Shown: positions 1 to 15,110 of the stretch, piece by piece
How the letters are laid out: each line of letters begins with the position of its first letter
Position numbering within the stretch: position 1 is the first letter of the stretch
Assembly: GCF_000004075.3 (NCBI RefSeq)
Contig: NC_026661.2
Location: 18,690,307 to 18,754,306, forward strand
Length of the DNA: 64,000 bases
Source: Cucumis sativus
Lineage: Eukaryota; Streptophyta; Magnoliopsida; Cucurbitales; Cucurbitaceae
Direction: 5' to 3'
Made by a program: the position numbers and the translations under genes
The notes under the pieces: model-generated
What the model was told of the DNA's origin: nothing
The model's database searches: none
Seen by the model: only the letters and a program-made list of their open reading frames with translations

Positions 1-797
1 GAGGTGTGTTGACTACATTTTTCTTATCCTTTTCCTAATTTTAGTTTCTTAATCCACGAAATAAATTATAAAAAGTTGTAAATATTTGGAATCTTTTTTT
101 AAAACCAAAGGGAGATATTTACATCTTTTTGGATCATTACAAAATAAAAAGTATTTATACTAAACAAAATTTTAGAAAGGAAAATTACTTTTTGTAGCCT
201 TCTAATTTCCCAAAAAGTAACTTTTCATTATTAAATGTTAAAAATTACTTTTTTTTTTTCTGTCTCCATATACTTAAACAATATGGTTTTAATTGTTATT
301 TACAGAAAAAGAAATTAAAACTATTTACCAAAACATAATTAAAAAAATCTTAAATAAATTACAAAGAATTTAATAAATTTTAGATAGTTCATTTTTTTTT
401 TGGCTATATTTGAAAATGTCACATTAAAACTGCAATTAATTGATTTAAATTATTGTTTTAAATAATTATATGTCATGTTAAATTAGGAAAATAATTTATG
501 AGAAAATTAATATTTTTTCTAATTTTAAATTTTTATATAATTACTTGAAAGACATGATAAGGAGGAGCGAACTTGAAACTTTTTAAAAATGGTAAATTTT
601 ATGAATTTTTTAAATCTTTTACCTATCTATAAAAAATATATTAGTAAATTATTAAAGAGGAAATATGAACATAACGCCATAATTACATAATTAATTATTC
701 ATGATTAGGTATAATTTATGTTTACTATAATTACACTTGATACGTGCCCATCTTATAAAATAAAATTCACTCCAATTTCCTTACAATTTCCACACCT
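1..797. other. Intergenic, no gene seen
   Basis: Very AT-rich sequence with many short A and T runs and stop codons in all frames. No open frame with coding character, no RNA gene and no clear repeat was recognised. The part next to 798 should hold the 3' untranslated region of the small minus-strand gene, but no polyadenylation signal was pinned down. Confidence 0.6.
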
Positions 798-1130
798 TTA
801 ATACAGACGTCGAAATTCCCCCGTCGTCGTCGCAGGTTTCTTGGTCCAGAAATCCACGATGTTAATTCCGCCGTACATCTGGGCCGCCTGTTTGCTATTA
901 ATTGTTGTCTTAGCTTCTCGAACGTTGGGTGCAGCCGCACTATTGACAGAGCACTCAAAGATCAGAGTATGATCACAGTTGTTTTTACTCCGACGTAGAT
1001 GTTGAATTTCGCCCTCGTAGGGGGATTTTTTATGAAGGGGAGGTGGAGGTTGGGGTGATCGGGAAGTTATGGCTCGTGTTCGCTCGAAGCTGAAGTAATG
1101 GTACTCTTCCTTTTTGAAGAAAGCAGCCAT
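798..1130 (-). CDS. Small uncharacterised plant protein, single exon, 110 aa
   Basis: A 110-residue open frame with a true ATG at 1130 and a TAA stop. The local GC content is well above the flanks. A TATAAATA box lies about 87 bases upstream of the ATG. The protein is basic and hydrophilic, with no signal peptide or membrane segment. It begins MAAFFKKEEYHYFSFERTRA, has a proline run (PQPPPP, about residues 26-31), two cysteines in the middle, and ends GEFRRLY. The C-terminal third (QMYGGINIVDFW) looks the most constrained. I do not recognise the family and assign no function. An overlapping minus-strand frame at 767-958 is taken to be a shadow. Base composition and the upstream TATA box make a real gene likely, but this is inference. 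Confidence 0.55.
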   Translation of the reverse strand: MAAFFKKEEYHYFSFERTRAITSRSPQPPPPLHKKSPYEGEIQHLRRSKNNCDHTLIFECSVNSAAAPNVREAKTTINSKQAAQMYGGINIVDFWTKKPATTTGEFRRLY

Positions 1131-1216
1131 GGACTCGGACGAAGATGTAGAGGATTTGAAGTAATTGTGAAGTCGTGGGTTTGTTGTGTGAAGAAGGTGA
1201 AGGATCTTGATATTGT

Positions 1217-1224
1217 ATTTATAG
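1217..1224 (-). promoter_or_regulatory. TATA box of the small gene
   Basis: TATAAATA on the minus strand, preceded by CCC. It lies about 87 bases upstream of the ATG at 1130, which would leave a leader of roughly 55-60 bases. Confidence 0.6.
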
Positions 1225-3583
1225 GGTGAAGAAATTATGTGCTTGTAAGGTAAAGTGAATCTTAATTTCTCTTTCTTATTTGATTTAAGTTTGTAGTGCT
1301 GATCCTATATGGTTGGGTGACTAAAAATATGTTCTTTTTCCAAGTGGGCTAAGTATAAACACTTTCTTCTTTCTTCTTTTTTTCCCTAAAAGTAGTTAAA
1401 TGTTGCAAAATTCTACATTTCACTTTCATATTTAAACATGACAAATTATTCTACAAGAAAATGGATAGAGATAAATATAAGTTGAGATGCACTCAACCAA
1501 AGTATTACTCTTATTTATAAGATTTGTTTTTTCTTTTTTTTTTTTTTGAAGTTTTTCGATCGGCATCGATATTGACATCATCGTGGAGTAGAAAATACTT
1601 GAGCATGACATGAATTATGTTGTACATCGTTTAATGTTATTAAAGGTATGGCACGAATTTTTTCATTACAATGATTTAGGCATCTCACAAGCTTAGCACA
1701 TTTGGATTTAACAATTAGAGGGGAAAGAAAAAAAATCCTTCACCTTGAAAATGAGGGTTGAAATACCGTTAAGGTCGACAAGTGCTTCAAGAGACTTGAT
1801 CGACCAGCCCTGATGCACACATAGGAGATCCAGGAGAGTTACAAACAATGTCCAAACAATGCCTTGACTTTGATCTCACAATCACATAAGAAGGCATCAT
1901 AATTAAGATTCTAAGCACTTGACATTGACGATGACCAATGATCATGATACGAATAATTTTTTGAATTTAGTCTCGATTTTAATTTATATTCGATTGAGTC
2001 AATAGTTATCTTGGTATTCTTAACTTAACTTAATGATAAGATTTCAAATTATCTAATAAATTTGAGTAAACTTCGAGTACTTCGAACCTATACTAAACTC
2101 GTCAATGCTAGAATTATTTTGAAAGCGGTTATTGTGATAGGAATATTCAACAAAAACACCTTGTTTCTATACTCGAGGAAGGTAACCATGGTGTGTCAAG
2201 TTAAAGGCCATAGTGTTGATTGATTCTCGTTTGCCGAGAATCTTCTTTCAACTTCAATGTAGATTTTTGGTCCAACCTATTGGGGATTACAATAATTTTT
2301 TTTTATAAAACTCTAACAAATTTTGATGCCTTGGTGATTTTTCTATCCATTTTGCTTTATTTTTGGTGGTTCCCCATAGAATAATGCCTCAAAATTTGCA
2401 AGAAAGTAAGATTTTGACCCATATCTTAGTTTTACTTTTAGTATAATAGCATCTTTTACCTCTTACTTTTCAATCTTGTGTTGAGACTTTCAAATATTTG
2501 TTCTACAACACAATATATTGTGTTTATAATGTTTGAAATGAAATATTTTTTTTGAAGACAGAGATTTCAAACCTTTATTACCAAAATCAACCACAAATGG
2601 AGTAAAAGCACATAAGAATAAACTTTTAGTAAAAATAACATATCAAGATAGGCTAAGTCGGATGGGAATTGACATATTTACCATAATTTGGTCTATCATA
2701 ATAAATATGAAAATATATATAGACTATTTACCATATTTATGTTAATTTCGTGAATACTATATAATTACTTGGTTAACATTTTGTAAGTTAGAATAATATG
2801 TTTGGTTGTAAACTTCAATAAAATTTTGGCTGAATGAGTATGCATGTGTTCAAGATTAATGAAAAGACACATGCATGTGTTTCCATTTGATAAAAAACTC
2901 TACCTATTTTCTAAACAAAAAAATCTCTTTTTCTTTTTTATTATTATTATTTGAGTTGTTGGGGGAAAAGCATATATGAATAACATTAAAGTTTGAAAAT
3001 ATAAAGAGAGCGAAAGAGAAAGGATATAGTTTGCTTTCGGTTAGTAGCACTTCATGGCAAATTCGGATATATCTATGGGCATAAATACACATAAGTTTTC
3101 CTTCAATAATACACCAAAAAAGGAGAATAAAAAACACGATAGATATGTTACCAATATGTATGAATCTAATTTCAAAAAGCTTCATATGCTGAGTCAAATT
3201 TAAATAAAACTACTTATCGAATTTGATGCAAAAAGGATAATCAAACCTCAATTTTGAACACTTTGTATGGTCCAATCAAAGGTCTATTAAAGCAAAACAA
3301 CTTGCTTGAAGATACTATTTTAGAGGTGATCTAAATTACAATAGCTTTCTAGTTTTGTTGTGTGAATCACCAAAAAGAAAAAGGAAAAAACTATAGTTTT
3401 CCATAGTCAGAAGTTATTTCATTTATTTGTCTTTCACCTTTCAAACAAACTTTTGGATTTATAAAGTTGATTTTTGGGCTAAAGGGTAGACTTACTTGAC
3501 GAAGAAGAAGAATCTATTGGACCAAACAAACAATAGACTAGGATCACTATAATCTATAGAAATAATAATCAAGTATATTATAA

Positions 3584-3694
3584 CATTTTAAAAAAAAAAT
3601 GTAAATATAGCAAAATCTATCAAAACTCTACGGTCTTGATAAACTTCTATCATTAATCGACTCTAACAGATTTTACTATATTTAAAAAAAAGTT
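3584..3694. repeat. Foldback (MITE-like) repeat, copy 1
   Basis: Near-perfect inverted arms at 3603-3618 (AAATATAGCAAAATCT) and 3668-3683 (its complement with one mismatch), with T/A-rich ends outside. The left half is nearly repeated at 42974-43014 (shared words TGTAAATATAGCAA and TCTACGG). No coding capacity. Its age and transposon class are unknown. Confidence 0.55.
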
Positions 3695-5604
3695 AAAGAT
3701 GATCATATATATATGTTAATACTTTGAAACTAACTAATATACTTGTAACTCTCTCCTAGTAAATAAGTAAGCAACTCAATCCGGAGGATGGAATGGGCTT
3801 AAGAAAAATGATTGATTGGGCTTTGAACCAAAATAGTCTTTCTCGATTTGAAAAATAGAGTATATTATGACTTATTTCAAACTTCGGCCTTAGTAAGAAT
3901 GAGGCTAAAGCCAACTTCTCGAAAACGAAACATACTATAGTTCACTCATCGATGTCGATAAAAAAGGAAGTTTGATATTAAATCTACTTTGGACTCTATT
4001 TTACCTTAAGTTCTAATTCCTTCCTAAAAAAATATAAAATTGAAATTGCATTAAAAAAAAATGATGGTATATGTTTAATATTCTTTATTCTTAGATATTA
4101 TAATAATAGCTTTGTTTGTAATACTTTTTTCTTGAATTGATTCCGAATATTGTTTGTTAAAATTCTCAAACCTTTTGTTTAGAAACATATTCTCTTTTAA
4201 TTAATGCAACCAAACTATACTCTCTTTTATTTTACTTACCATTAGCTTTTCTTTATTAAGTAATAAAGAAAATAATAATTCTATCCAAAACCTCTTACAA
4301 ATTTTCAACAAACTAATAATATCTCATTAGGAGTAAAAGAACATCTAACTTTAAAAATTAGAACTCCAACCAATCTTATAAGAGCAATAAAATTACAAGA
4401 GTTATTACAGTTAACAAAAGTAACGACACTCGTCGTCATCTTTCCATGATCTAAAGATATTATTAATTTATATAATTTTAACGTTTTTGTTTGAAATGAA
4501 ATGGATCAATATAGGGTATTTTACAGGTTAATTACTATAATAGATAAATAGAGGGTTGAGCTATTGTGAGATAAATATGTAAATAGACATGAAAAGTCCA
4601 ATGAAAAGATGACAGAAAACAAGTTTCAAGGAAAGACTTAGCTTGAGAAGGAAACCCAATGTCCCCACCACTCACAAGCTTATATGCCAACTCAATGATT
4701 TTGGGAATTATTCAAAGTACTATATGGTATTAGTATTATTATAAAAAAAAATTAAAAGAAAAAAGAAGAAGAAAAGCACCAATTTGTATCTTGTTAGATA
4801 AATTTGATATATCTTTTTTTTGTCTGCCTATGTTTGTACTATACCTTAGCTACATGAGATGTGTAGTATCCAATATATATGTAATGTTCATAAAATAGTA
4901 GGATTCTATTGTTATGGATTATTTTTTGTTAGGCTTAGAGGAACCTTTTTCCTTAGCCTAAAACTATAGAAATTTGTGCATGAAATTTTGGAGTTCCCTC
5001 CATCTATCCCTCCTTTTTTTTTTTTTTTTCTTTTTGAGGAAGAACAAAAGGACAAAATAATAATAATAACCACATCAAAAAGTTTCCTATAATATTGTGT
5101 AGTATGTGTATGGTTCTTATACAATGTAAGATATGACAATATCGTTAATATATATATATATTTATTTATTTATATTTGTCCAACTTGTAAAATATTCTAC
5201 CCTTGATTTCATGGATATTAGTGAAATTTTTAAAAAATTCTATTAAATTGATGAAATTTTGTTATAATTAGTTAATAAAACTTGAATGGAAGTTTAGTTA
5301 CGTTCTAATTGATATTTTTTTTGTCGTCAATGAGGTAGATCAATTTTAAAATGTATATTTTTTAAAAAGGATGAAAAAAGATTTTAAAATATTTTAAGAT
5401 GAAATGACGTGAATATTTAACTAAAAGAGTTTGAGTGAGATTAAAAATAATTATAAGTTCTCTTTTGTGGTTTTTTTCATTTCATTCTCTTTATAAATGA
5501 AAGTTGGATGGAAAATAAAGTTGAAGACCGGAAAAAAGAATAGAAAAAGTATTTTTTAAAAGAAAATCAAAATTTCTCTTATTTTTTTAAATAACAAAAT
5601 AAAT

Positions 5605-5726
5605 TAAAATATTTATAATCTATATCAAAATTTTGGATTCTATCACTGATAGTCTTTTATCACGAAAGCATATCAACGACTATCAGTGATAGAAGTTGCT
5701 ATATGTTGTAAATATTTTGTAAAAAC
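5605..5726. repeat. Foldback (MITE-like) repeat, copy 2, with a perfect 17-bp hairpin
   Basis: The core arms TTCTATCACTGATAGTC (5638-5654) and GACTATCAGTGATAGAA (5678-5694) are perfect complements around a 23-base loop. Outside them, AAAATATTTATAATCTATA on the left pairs imperfectly with the stretch around 5701-5721, extending the foldback to about 120 bases. The central GATAG words also occur near 28,100, where the match is weaker. Confidence 0.6.
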
Positions 5727-6162
5727 TACTATTTTTAAAAATTCTCCTACATAATATTAACATTCCACGTAAATTTTTTGTGGCATTCCTTACTAGTTAC
5801 ACTTTCGCTTGTGGATTCCTTTTAGATTCTTATGCCTATTGATTTGATTTTCTTTCTTGATTTCAACTATAAAATGATAAACGCTTTCTTAGCTACAAAT
5901 TTGAAAGCCAATCCATTCACTTGACCAAACCTTTCAAAGAAATTATTTGATACTACTAACATGTAGGATATCCCTAGTTTAAGCCACAAAGTTCCGCTCA
6001 TTCTTTCCATGTATCTATGTACTCTTTTTGCCTTGTCACACAGTAAACTAAAGGGATTACAATACAACTTAAATTCGACTAAATTTAAATTTAAATAGCG
6101 TGATCAATAAAATAAATTTTAAAATAAGTGTATTTTCATTGATTTTGAATAACTTCAAATGT

Positions 6163-6188
6163 AAAAAAAAAAAAAAAAAAAAAAAAAA
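6163..6188. repeat. Poly-A run of 26
   Basis: An uninterrupted A tract. It could be the tail of a retroposed sequence or a simple repeat. No target-site duplication was identified. Confidence 0.8.
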
Positions 6189-6941
6189 CAAATTATTACA
6201 AAAACCGAAAAAGAAACTATGCAACTACAAATAATATAAGGGCAGATGTAGGATTAAAAGGTGCCCACTCATAGGTTGCATATGTCCTTAATACTCTTCT
6301 TAAAACAAAGTGACTATTCACTACACCTTTTTATTCAATTAAATTATAAATTTTGTTGCTTTACCCTTTAAACAAGGAGCATCTAGGAGATTCTTCTTTT
6401 TCTTTGTTTATTGTTTCTTTTTCCTATATCTCTTTAATTGTTCTCTTTATGAATTTGCTTTTGAAACTTTTACCACTAAAAGTTGATTGCCAATACACCA
6501 ATCTAAATCCATCAAAGTCCTTATATATTATAGCCAAACCCAAATATTTGTTCAACCTAAAAAAGCATATATTTAAATAACCATGTCAAGAACAAAGATA
6601 ATTATAACAATAACTCATTAGCATTGCCAAACCCTATATTAATAAACATATTACACTTAATACCACTCTCTCATCTAATAAAAAAGAAAAAGGACATGAA
6701 CCAGACTTTGCTCCCCAAACATTTTCCTTAAAACCTTACACATAATTTCACTTTAATAATACCCAACCCATCTATGTTAATAATGTTAGGGGGCTTGAGC
6801 CATTCCCTTTTAGCCATGTGCCCTCACGTTTTTCCTTGAAAAGTAAAAAAAGAAACTAAGAAAAGAAGAAAAAAAGGCGTTTCCTTTTGTTTCTTGGGTG
6901 ACGACCCTCTCCATTTGGAAGGAGAAAGTGAGTGTCCCTCC

Positions 6942-9443
<2,502 letters not shown>

Positions 9444-10944
9444 TCAACGTTGAAAAGTGAAAATGGATTTAGGGGAAGACATAATTATTATTGTTAAAGA
9501 GATTGATTTAATTTTTAGTTAATATAATATTATTTGTGCTTTGTATTCTCTTTTTCATTTTCATTTTAGGAGAATTTTTGTGCTTTTAATAGAATATATT
9601 TGAAAATTTGGAACTACAACAACCGAAACATATTTTACCTTTTTTTTTTTTCATTAAAGTGATTGGAGTGATATGAAGTGTTTTAGAGGGTGAGTTTGTG
9701 TTGTGTGGAGTAGAGAAGTTCCCTTTGCCCAAAAATTGGAATCACAAGAGAACATTAATGAGAGAGTCTGTGACTGTGACCAGGGGTAAGCAGGAGGACT
9801 TATGGCATTCTTGCCCATCTCTTTTTGCTATTTTAATGTATGTTTTAAAAAATGTTATTTCCAAATCTGTCTAACTATTGTAAAGAAATGTGATATAATT
9901 TGAATAATATGTATCTTAGCCTACTATTAACTCAATCTTCTTTCTTAGTATAACAATGCCTATAGTTCATATCAAACATGTATTACTAGTTAACCTATAG
10001 TATAGGTCAATTAAAACTTGCTTGTTTTTGTAATCAATCAACTTGTTTAAAAAATTATTATAATGATACAGTATTATTCTAAGAGGTTCACTATTTATTG
10101 ACATTCGAGTACGTTATAAATAGTTTTATTACTTGATTTATTTTTTCTTAATTTAAGAGTATGCATGCAGAGGGGATGTTAGAAACTTCAACCACTCTTT
10201 TCAAAGAATGTTTCCATGCGACTCTCATGGTGTAGTGGGTTGTGTATGACATAATTATTTATTCTACAAATTTAGGATTATTTTAAAATCCAATTCCTTT
10301 TGGGAATGTTAGGCTCATTATTTTAATAAATCTGTGTTCATGAGAGACTCAATATTGAGTTATTTTGTCTAGCATGTGTGTTAGTTTATACATTATTGAT
10401 TTCATTTAGATGTGGTGTGAATAAGTGAATTTTAGTCAATTGATTTGATTGTAAATTAACAAGTTAAATGTAATATATATCTGTCTTAAATGTCAAATAT
10501 GTTGTCAAAGTGTGTAAGACAAGAAAAAATTCCTTTATTTATATTTTTTATGTTGTGATTTTTTTTTTGTAAAAATAAGCGTGCAACTTTATTTACAATA
10601 AAATAATTAATCTATTTCAATCTAAATATAAAAGAATTTTCATTTAATTTTAATGATATTTTCATAAATAAAAAAACTGAATTATTGCGAATTAAGGTTG
10701 GAAGAACTAAGTTGTTATAATTTCGTATATATAAAGACTAAATTGTGACATGCTTACTATAAAGATTAGGGTTTGTTTCAAAGATAATTTAGATTTTTTA
10801 AAAACAGAATTATATTAAATGCATCTAAAAACAAAAATGTGATGGAATAAACTCAATTCATTTTCTAAAAAATATAACACACAATCTAAGCTATTATAGA
10901 CTTTACAATATTACAAAACAATACACATATATATAACCATATTT

Positions 10945-11050
10945 GGCGCTAGGGCCAATTTTAGTAGGATCAGCTAGCCATGCTTCACATTTCGAAAAAC
11001 GAGCCCCCCATGGAAATACATCTCACTCTGCTAAAGAAAGAGGATGGAAA
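10945..11050 (-). pseudogene. Degenerate plastid psaA fragment in nuclear DNA (NUPT)
   Basis: Read on the minus strand, about 100 bases follow the chloroplast psaA gene (photosystem I P700 apoprotein A1). The run CCATGGGGGGCTCGTTTTTC and the following AAGCATGGCTAGCTGATCCT carry FHGARFS...EAWL.DPT.IGPSA with scattered substitutions. A two-base insertion in the G run breaks the frame and one tryptophan codon has become a stop. The match ends after GPSA, beyond which ordinary AT-rich DNA resumes. It cannot encode a protein. Identification is from my memory of psaA. A route through mitochondrial DNA is also possible. Confidence 0.82.
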
Positions 11051-12486
11051 TGGGCACTAAATACTTTTCATTCAAAATAAAAACATTCCTCATTAAACCA
11101 TAAATAATATTTCTTATTCAATTCATACTATTTTTTGTCAATTAAATATTAATAGGTAATTGTATGTAGTATCAAAACATGCTATAAACTAAAATATAAA
11201 ATATAAATTTGTTAGTAAACACATATCTAAAAACTAAAAAATGTAAACACTTTAGAAAAATGTGTATATGTGTGTATTAATTATTAATTGAAGACACCCA
11301 TTTTTTAGGAAGTAGTCTTTAATTAATTTAGATACTGAAAAAGGTGTTAGGGCAACTTGGCATGGGTGAGTAGTCAAACAGAGAATCATAGAAAGCAGTG
11401 GCCAAAATAAAAAATCCTCAAACAATTATTATTTTCTTTTCTTTTCTTTTTTTTTTCTATTCTTTAACTTTAATGATTGGAGTATTCTATATTTATTTGT
11501 TTTTACCATATTTATCCAAATAAACTACTACAAACATCATCATTTTTTGCTCTGCTTCCTTTCTATTTTATTAATTCACTGCTCAATGTGTCTAAAATCA
11601 AGACCAAACCGCTCTTCTTCCCATGTAAATGCAACCATTCTTGTTTGACTAATTCAAACCTTTTTCTCTATTTAATTTACAACTATTTTGTTTTTCCCTT
11701 CAAAGATACAAATTTATAACTTAATGTAAATTAGTTCCTATATATACATTCTCACACTTTTCATGCTTGAAACAAAAACTTGCTGTATTGAAATGATTGA
11801 GTTCAAACACGTTGTTAAAATATGTTTATATGAATAAATAGATGACGAATTTTTTAATCTTTATAATGACGTGTCTATTGGGTTCTTTTAACCGAGATGA
11901 GAACATATTTTAGTTAGTTTTTCTTTTTTGTTTTTTGTATGGAATCATTGAGAAGATGAATGGATGGTATCAATGAATGACAAATTAAATTTGGAGCTAA
12001 TACTAGAGTTGGGTAGACAATTAATGCTTTTATAGAATGGTTGGTTAAATAATTCTTAGACTATATAGTGATCAAGGAATATATCAATCACTTTAAAGGT
12101 TTGAATCTCTCACTCTAGAAAAAAAAATTGTTGGTTTGTAAAATTCAAATTTAAACGGTTTTCAAACTATGTCGTATTATCCAAATTTTACTTAATGAAG
12201 TGTTCCTATCAATATTTTATCTAACGGTGTTAAAGATAGTAACTATAAAATTTTATTGAGATTCATGAACCAAATATAGAAAATCTAAATTTAATTATAG
12301 TTAAAAATTAAGCTTATAAACACTGTCATTTGTTGTCTATTTGTTGAAGATTATTTACAAAATCTAATAAAGCCAAATTTTATAAAACAAAAATTGGTTC
12401 TTTACAACTTTTTTTCTTTTGAAACTCACTAAATTGCGTACAATTTTGTAAAAATGATGAGAAATTATTGTAAGAAAATTGTAAGA

Positions 12487-12548
12487 TCAACACCACACAA
12501 AGTACAATCTAAAAAGTTCAACACCACACAAAGTATAATCTAAAAATT
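12487..12548. repeat. Tandem duplication, 31-bp unit, two copies
   Basis: Units start at 12487 and 12518. Both contain TCAACACCACACAAAGTA followed by AATCTAAAAA, and differ at only a few positions. No coding role is evident. Confidence 0.85.
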
Positions 12549-13191
12549 TAAGTTGATATCGAAGGTCATAGTAACTACAAGGTAAGAAATCTCAAAGCAT
12601 AAACTAATAAAAGGAATTTCACGAAACACACTCAAATCTCACGTAGCAACAATTACCAAAAATAAATCACCTATTACCTTCCTTACATTAAACGAGATAG
12701 TTGTCCTAAAAGTATTCATACAACAACATTCAATTTATAACCGTTTATCAAATGTTGCAAAGCTATTATAATTTCAAAACAATAATATTATTTTACATTT
12801 ATAAAAGATAAAATGATTGTTTCCTGAGCTTGGTCGAGATAGGTAGGAAGTTGAAAGAGAAAACTCTTTCAATAATGGATGAAAATAGTATAAAGATAGG
12901 ATATAAAGTGGAAAGATAATGGAAAACTGGAGAGTGAGGGAGCAAAAAGGAAAGAAAGACATGTGAGATAAAGAATAAGATGAAGTTAAAAAGTCAGAAA
13001 TTGATTGGGGGAAGGTTTTGACCAAATGTGCTCAGACGTGGGTGATGGTGATTGGAGAATGAGTGGGGCCCTTTGTTTAGTTTTATAATATTTGAGATAT
13101 GATAGATCACGTGCCTCTCTTCTGCCAACTCCACATGCAATAAAACCTAATCAATCTGAATTTGGTTCAAATCTTCTTCGTCTATTATAGA

Positions 13192-13218
13192 GATGATATG
13201 ATATGATATGATATGATA
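13192..13218. repeat. GATAT microsatellite
   Basis: Four complete GATAT units (13195-13214) with partial units on both sides. Such pentamers are often polymorphic between accessions. Confidence 0.9.
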
Positions 13219-15110
13219 GGGTTTCACACACACACTCTCCTATATGCACTTTTTCCAATCAATCCTTTCCCATTTCACACACAACATTGCCTTTTCTTGT
13301 TTTTTTCTTTTTAAACACTTTCAAACTTAAACAAAAACAAAAACTACCCATGTATCAATTATTAAAAACAAAAATTTTATATAACATGCATTGTTCAAAT
13401 CAAATACTATCTTATTAAAATGAGAAGAGTATAGAGGTTTAAAGATTAGCTTTAATACACTAGTCGGAAAAAAAAACTTCCATTCTTTTTTGTTTTAACA
13501 TTCATTTCAAAAATGAATGTACTAGTATAACACGCACATCCACCTCAAACAAATGCATTATATTTCAAAAAGTCGCATCTCACCAACATCAAATACACTA
13601 AGTCATCTAAGATTTCACTGGAAAAGTCACGACCACTCGACAAAGAGTGTGTGAAAATTTATGAAAATTGTAGGAATAAAAGGGACAAGTAAAGGTTCCC
13701 CCTACCTAGCCCATTTTAATATAGTACATATTATTTGAGACCTTCCATCGACTAAAGGAGTCCTAAAAATGTTTTTTTAATAAGAGAGTGCAATTTTGCA
13801 GAATTGAAAATTCAGACAACTCATTTTATCAATTTTATAAAATCTTCCTGTCGAGTTGCTTGGTGAATTAAAGATTTGGGACTAATTGCAAACATACTAA
13901 TCACGTACGAAGTATTAACCGATATAATATAATGCAAAAGAAGTTATAGATATAACAAAATTTAGATTTGGCTCTTGAAGTAATCTCTATTTGTGATAGA
14001 GTCCATCATCGATAAGTTTTTCTATGTTTGTGTTCTTTAATAATGTTTCTATGCAATTATTAATGAAAATAAACGTGAGTTGGTTTAAATAAACGGAAAG
14101 AACCTAAAGTCTAGCCTAATCCATTATAACATACCAAGATTCAAAAGTCTGTCATCTACTTTCAAAACTACTTTTTGAAGATCTAGATTCCTCATTATGC
14201 AAAATCAAGAAAGGAAGACAAAAGCCCTCAGGCAATTCTGTTTAGCTCAATCAAATTAAAAAGATAGTGTAATACCTAAACAACGTATTAACTCATAATG
14301 TAATGTTTTCGTTTCTTTTGGTTTTAGGGGTTTTTCTTCTTGTTTGAGTTTGATAATTATATAGTGAGAAATTAAATTATTATGTTCATGTAAATGAATT
14401 TTCGTACATATATTTATTTGATAAAAGTTATTTTGATTTCATTCTTCAAAGTACCATCTCTTTAAAGCAATTGATAACATATTAATTAAATAGTTTATGT
14501 AATATATACTCGAGTTTTCTTAAACGTACAGTATACATTCACATAAAATGTTAAGTTTATGAAACATTATAAGAGTAAGTTGAAGTTGCGTACGTTCTCT
14601 TAATAATATGGTTGAGAGTAGATGGGATAAATGATTATATAAACTGAAGGCGTAGTAGATTCTAATTACTATTGTCGTTCCCGTTCTATATTTAAGGATG
14701 AAATTATATTGTTTGGTTGTTTTATATTTTTTTTACTATATAATATTCAATCTTTTCAAATCTAAACATTTGAATTAGTAGTTAAATATTAAAAATTAAT
14801 TTCACATTTTCAGTAAGTTAACCCACATCCATATTAACGAAATTGTTTAATGAGATGTATGGTTACACATAATCTAAAATAACATATTAATTAGATTAGA
14901 TGCTCTACTTCAAATTTAGTATATAATATTTGATTAAAATGGGACTTACCAATGATTTCATATGATCACATGTGAAGTCCTTTTGTGGACCATGGATCAG
15001 CCATTACTCTCTCCCTCTTTCAACATCAAAAGCATCTTAGTCCATACAAAATTAAAAAAATAATAATAAAAACCCAAAGATAACCCTAAAATTTGATCCT
15101 TCCCTTCAAT

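Larger units (their letters stand above)
1231..6941. other. Long intergenic region with scattered repeats
   Basis: AT-rich, with no credible coding exon on either strand. It holds two members of a foldback repeat family (listed separately), a short AT/ATTT simple repeat near 5150-5172 and a 26-base A run at 6163-6188. The portion next to 6942 must contain the 3' end of the endoglucanase transcript. The stretch 1560-2230 has slightly higher GC but no recognisable element. Confidence 0.6.

Noticed and set aside
5638-5694. Hairpin arms contain CTATCAGTGATAG, the core of the bacterial tet operator
   Set aside because: Chance similarity within a plant foldback repeat. There is no bacterial or vector context around it.
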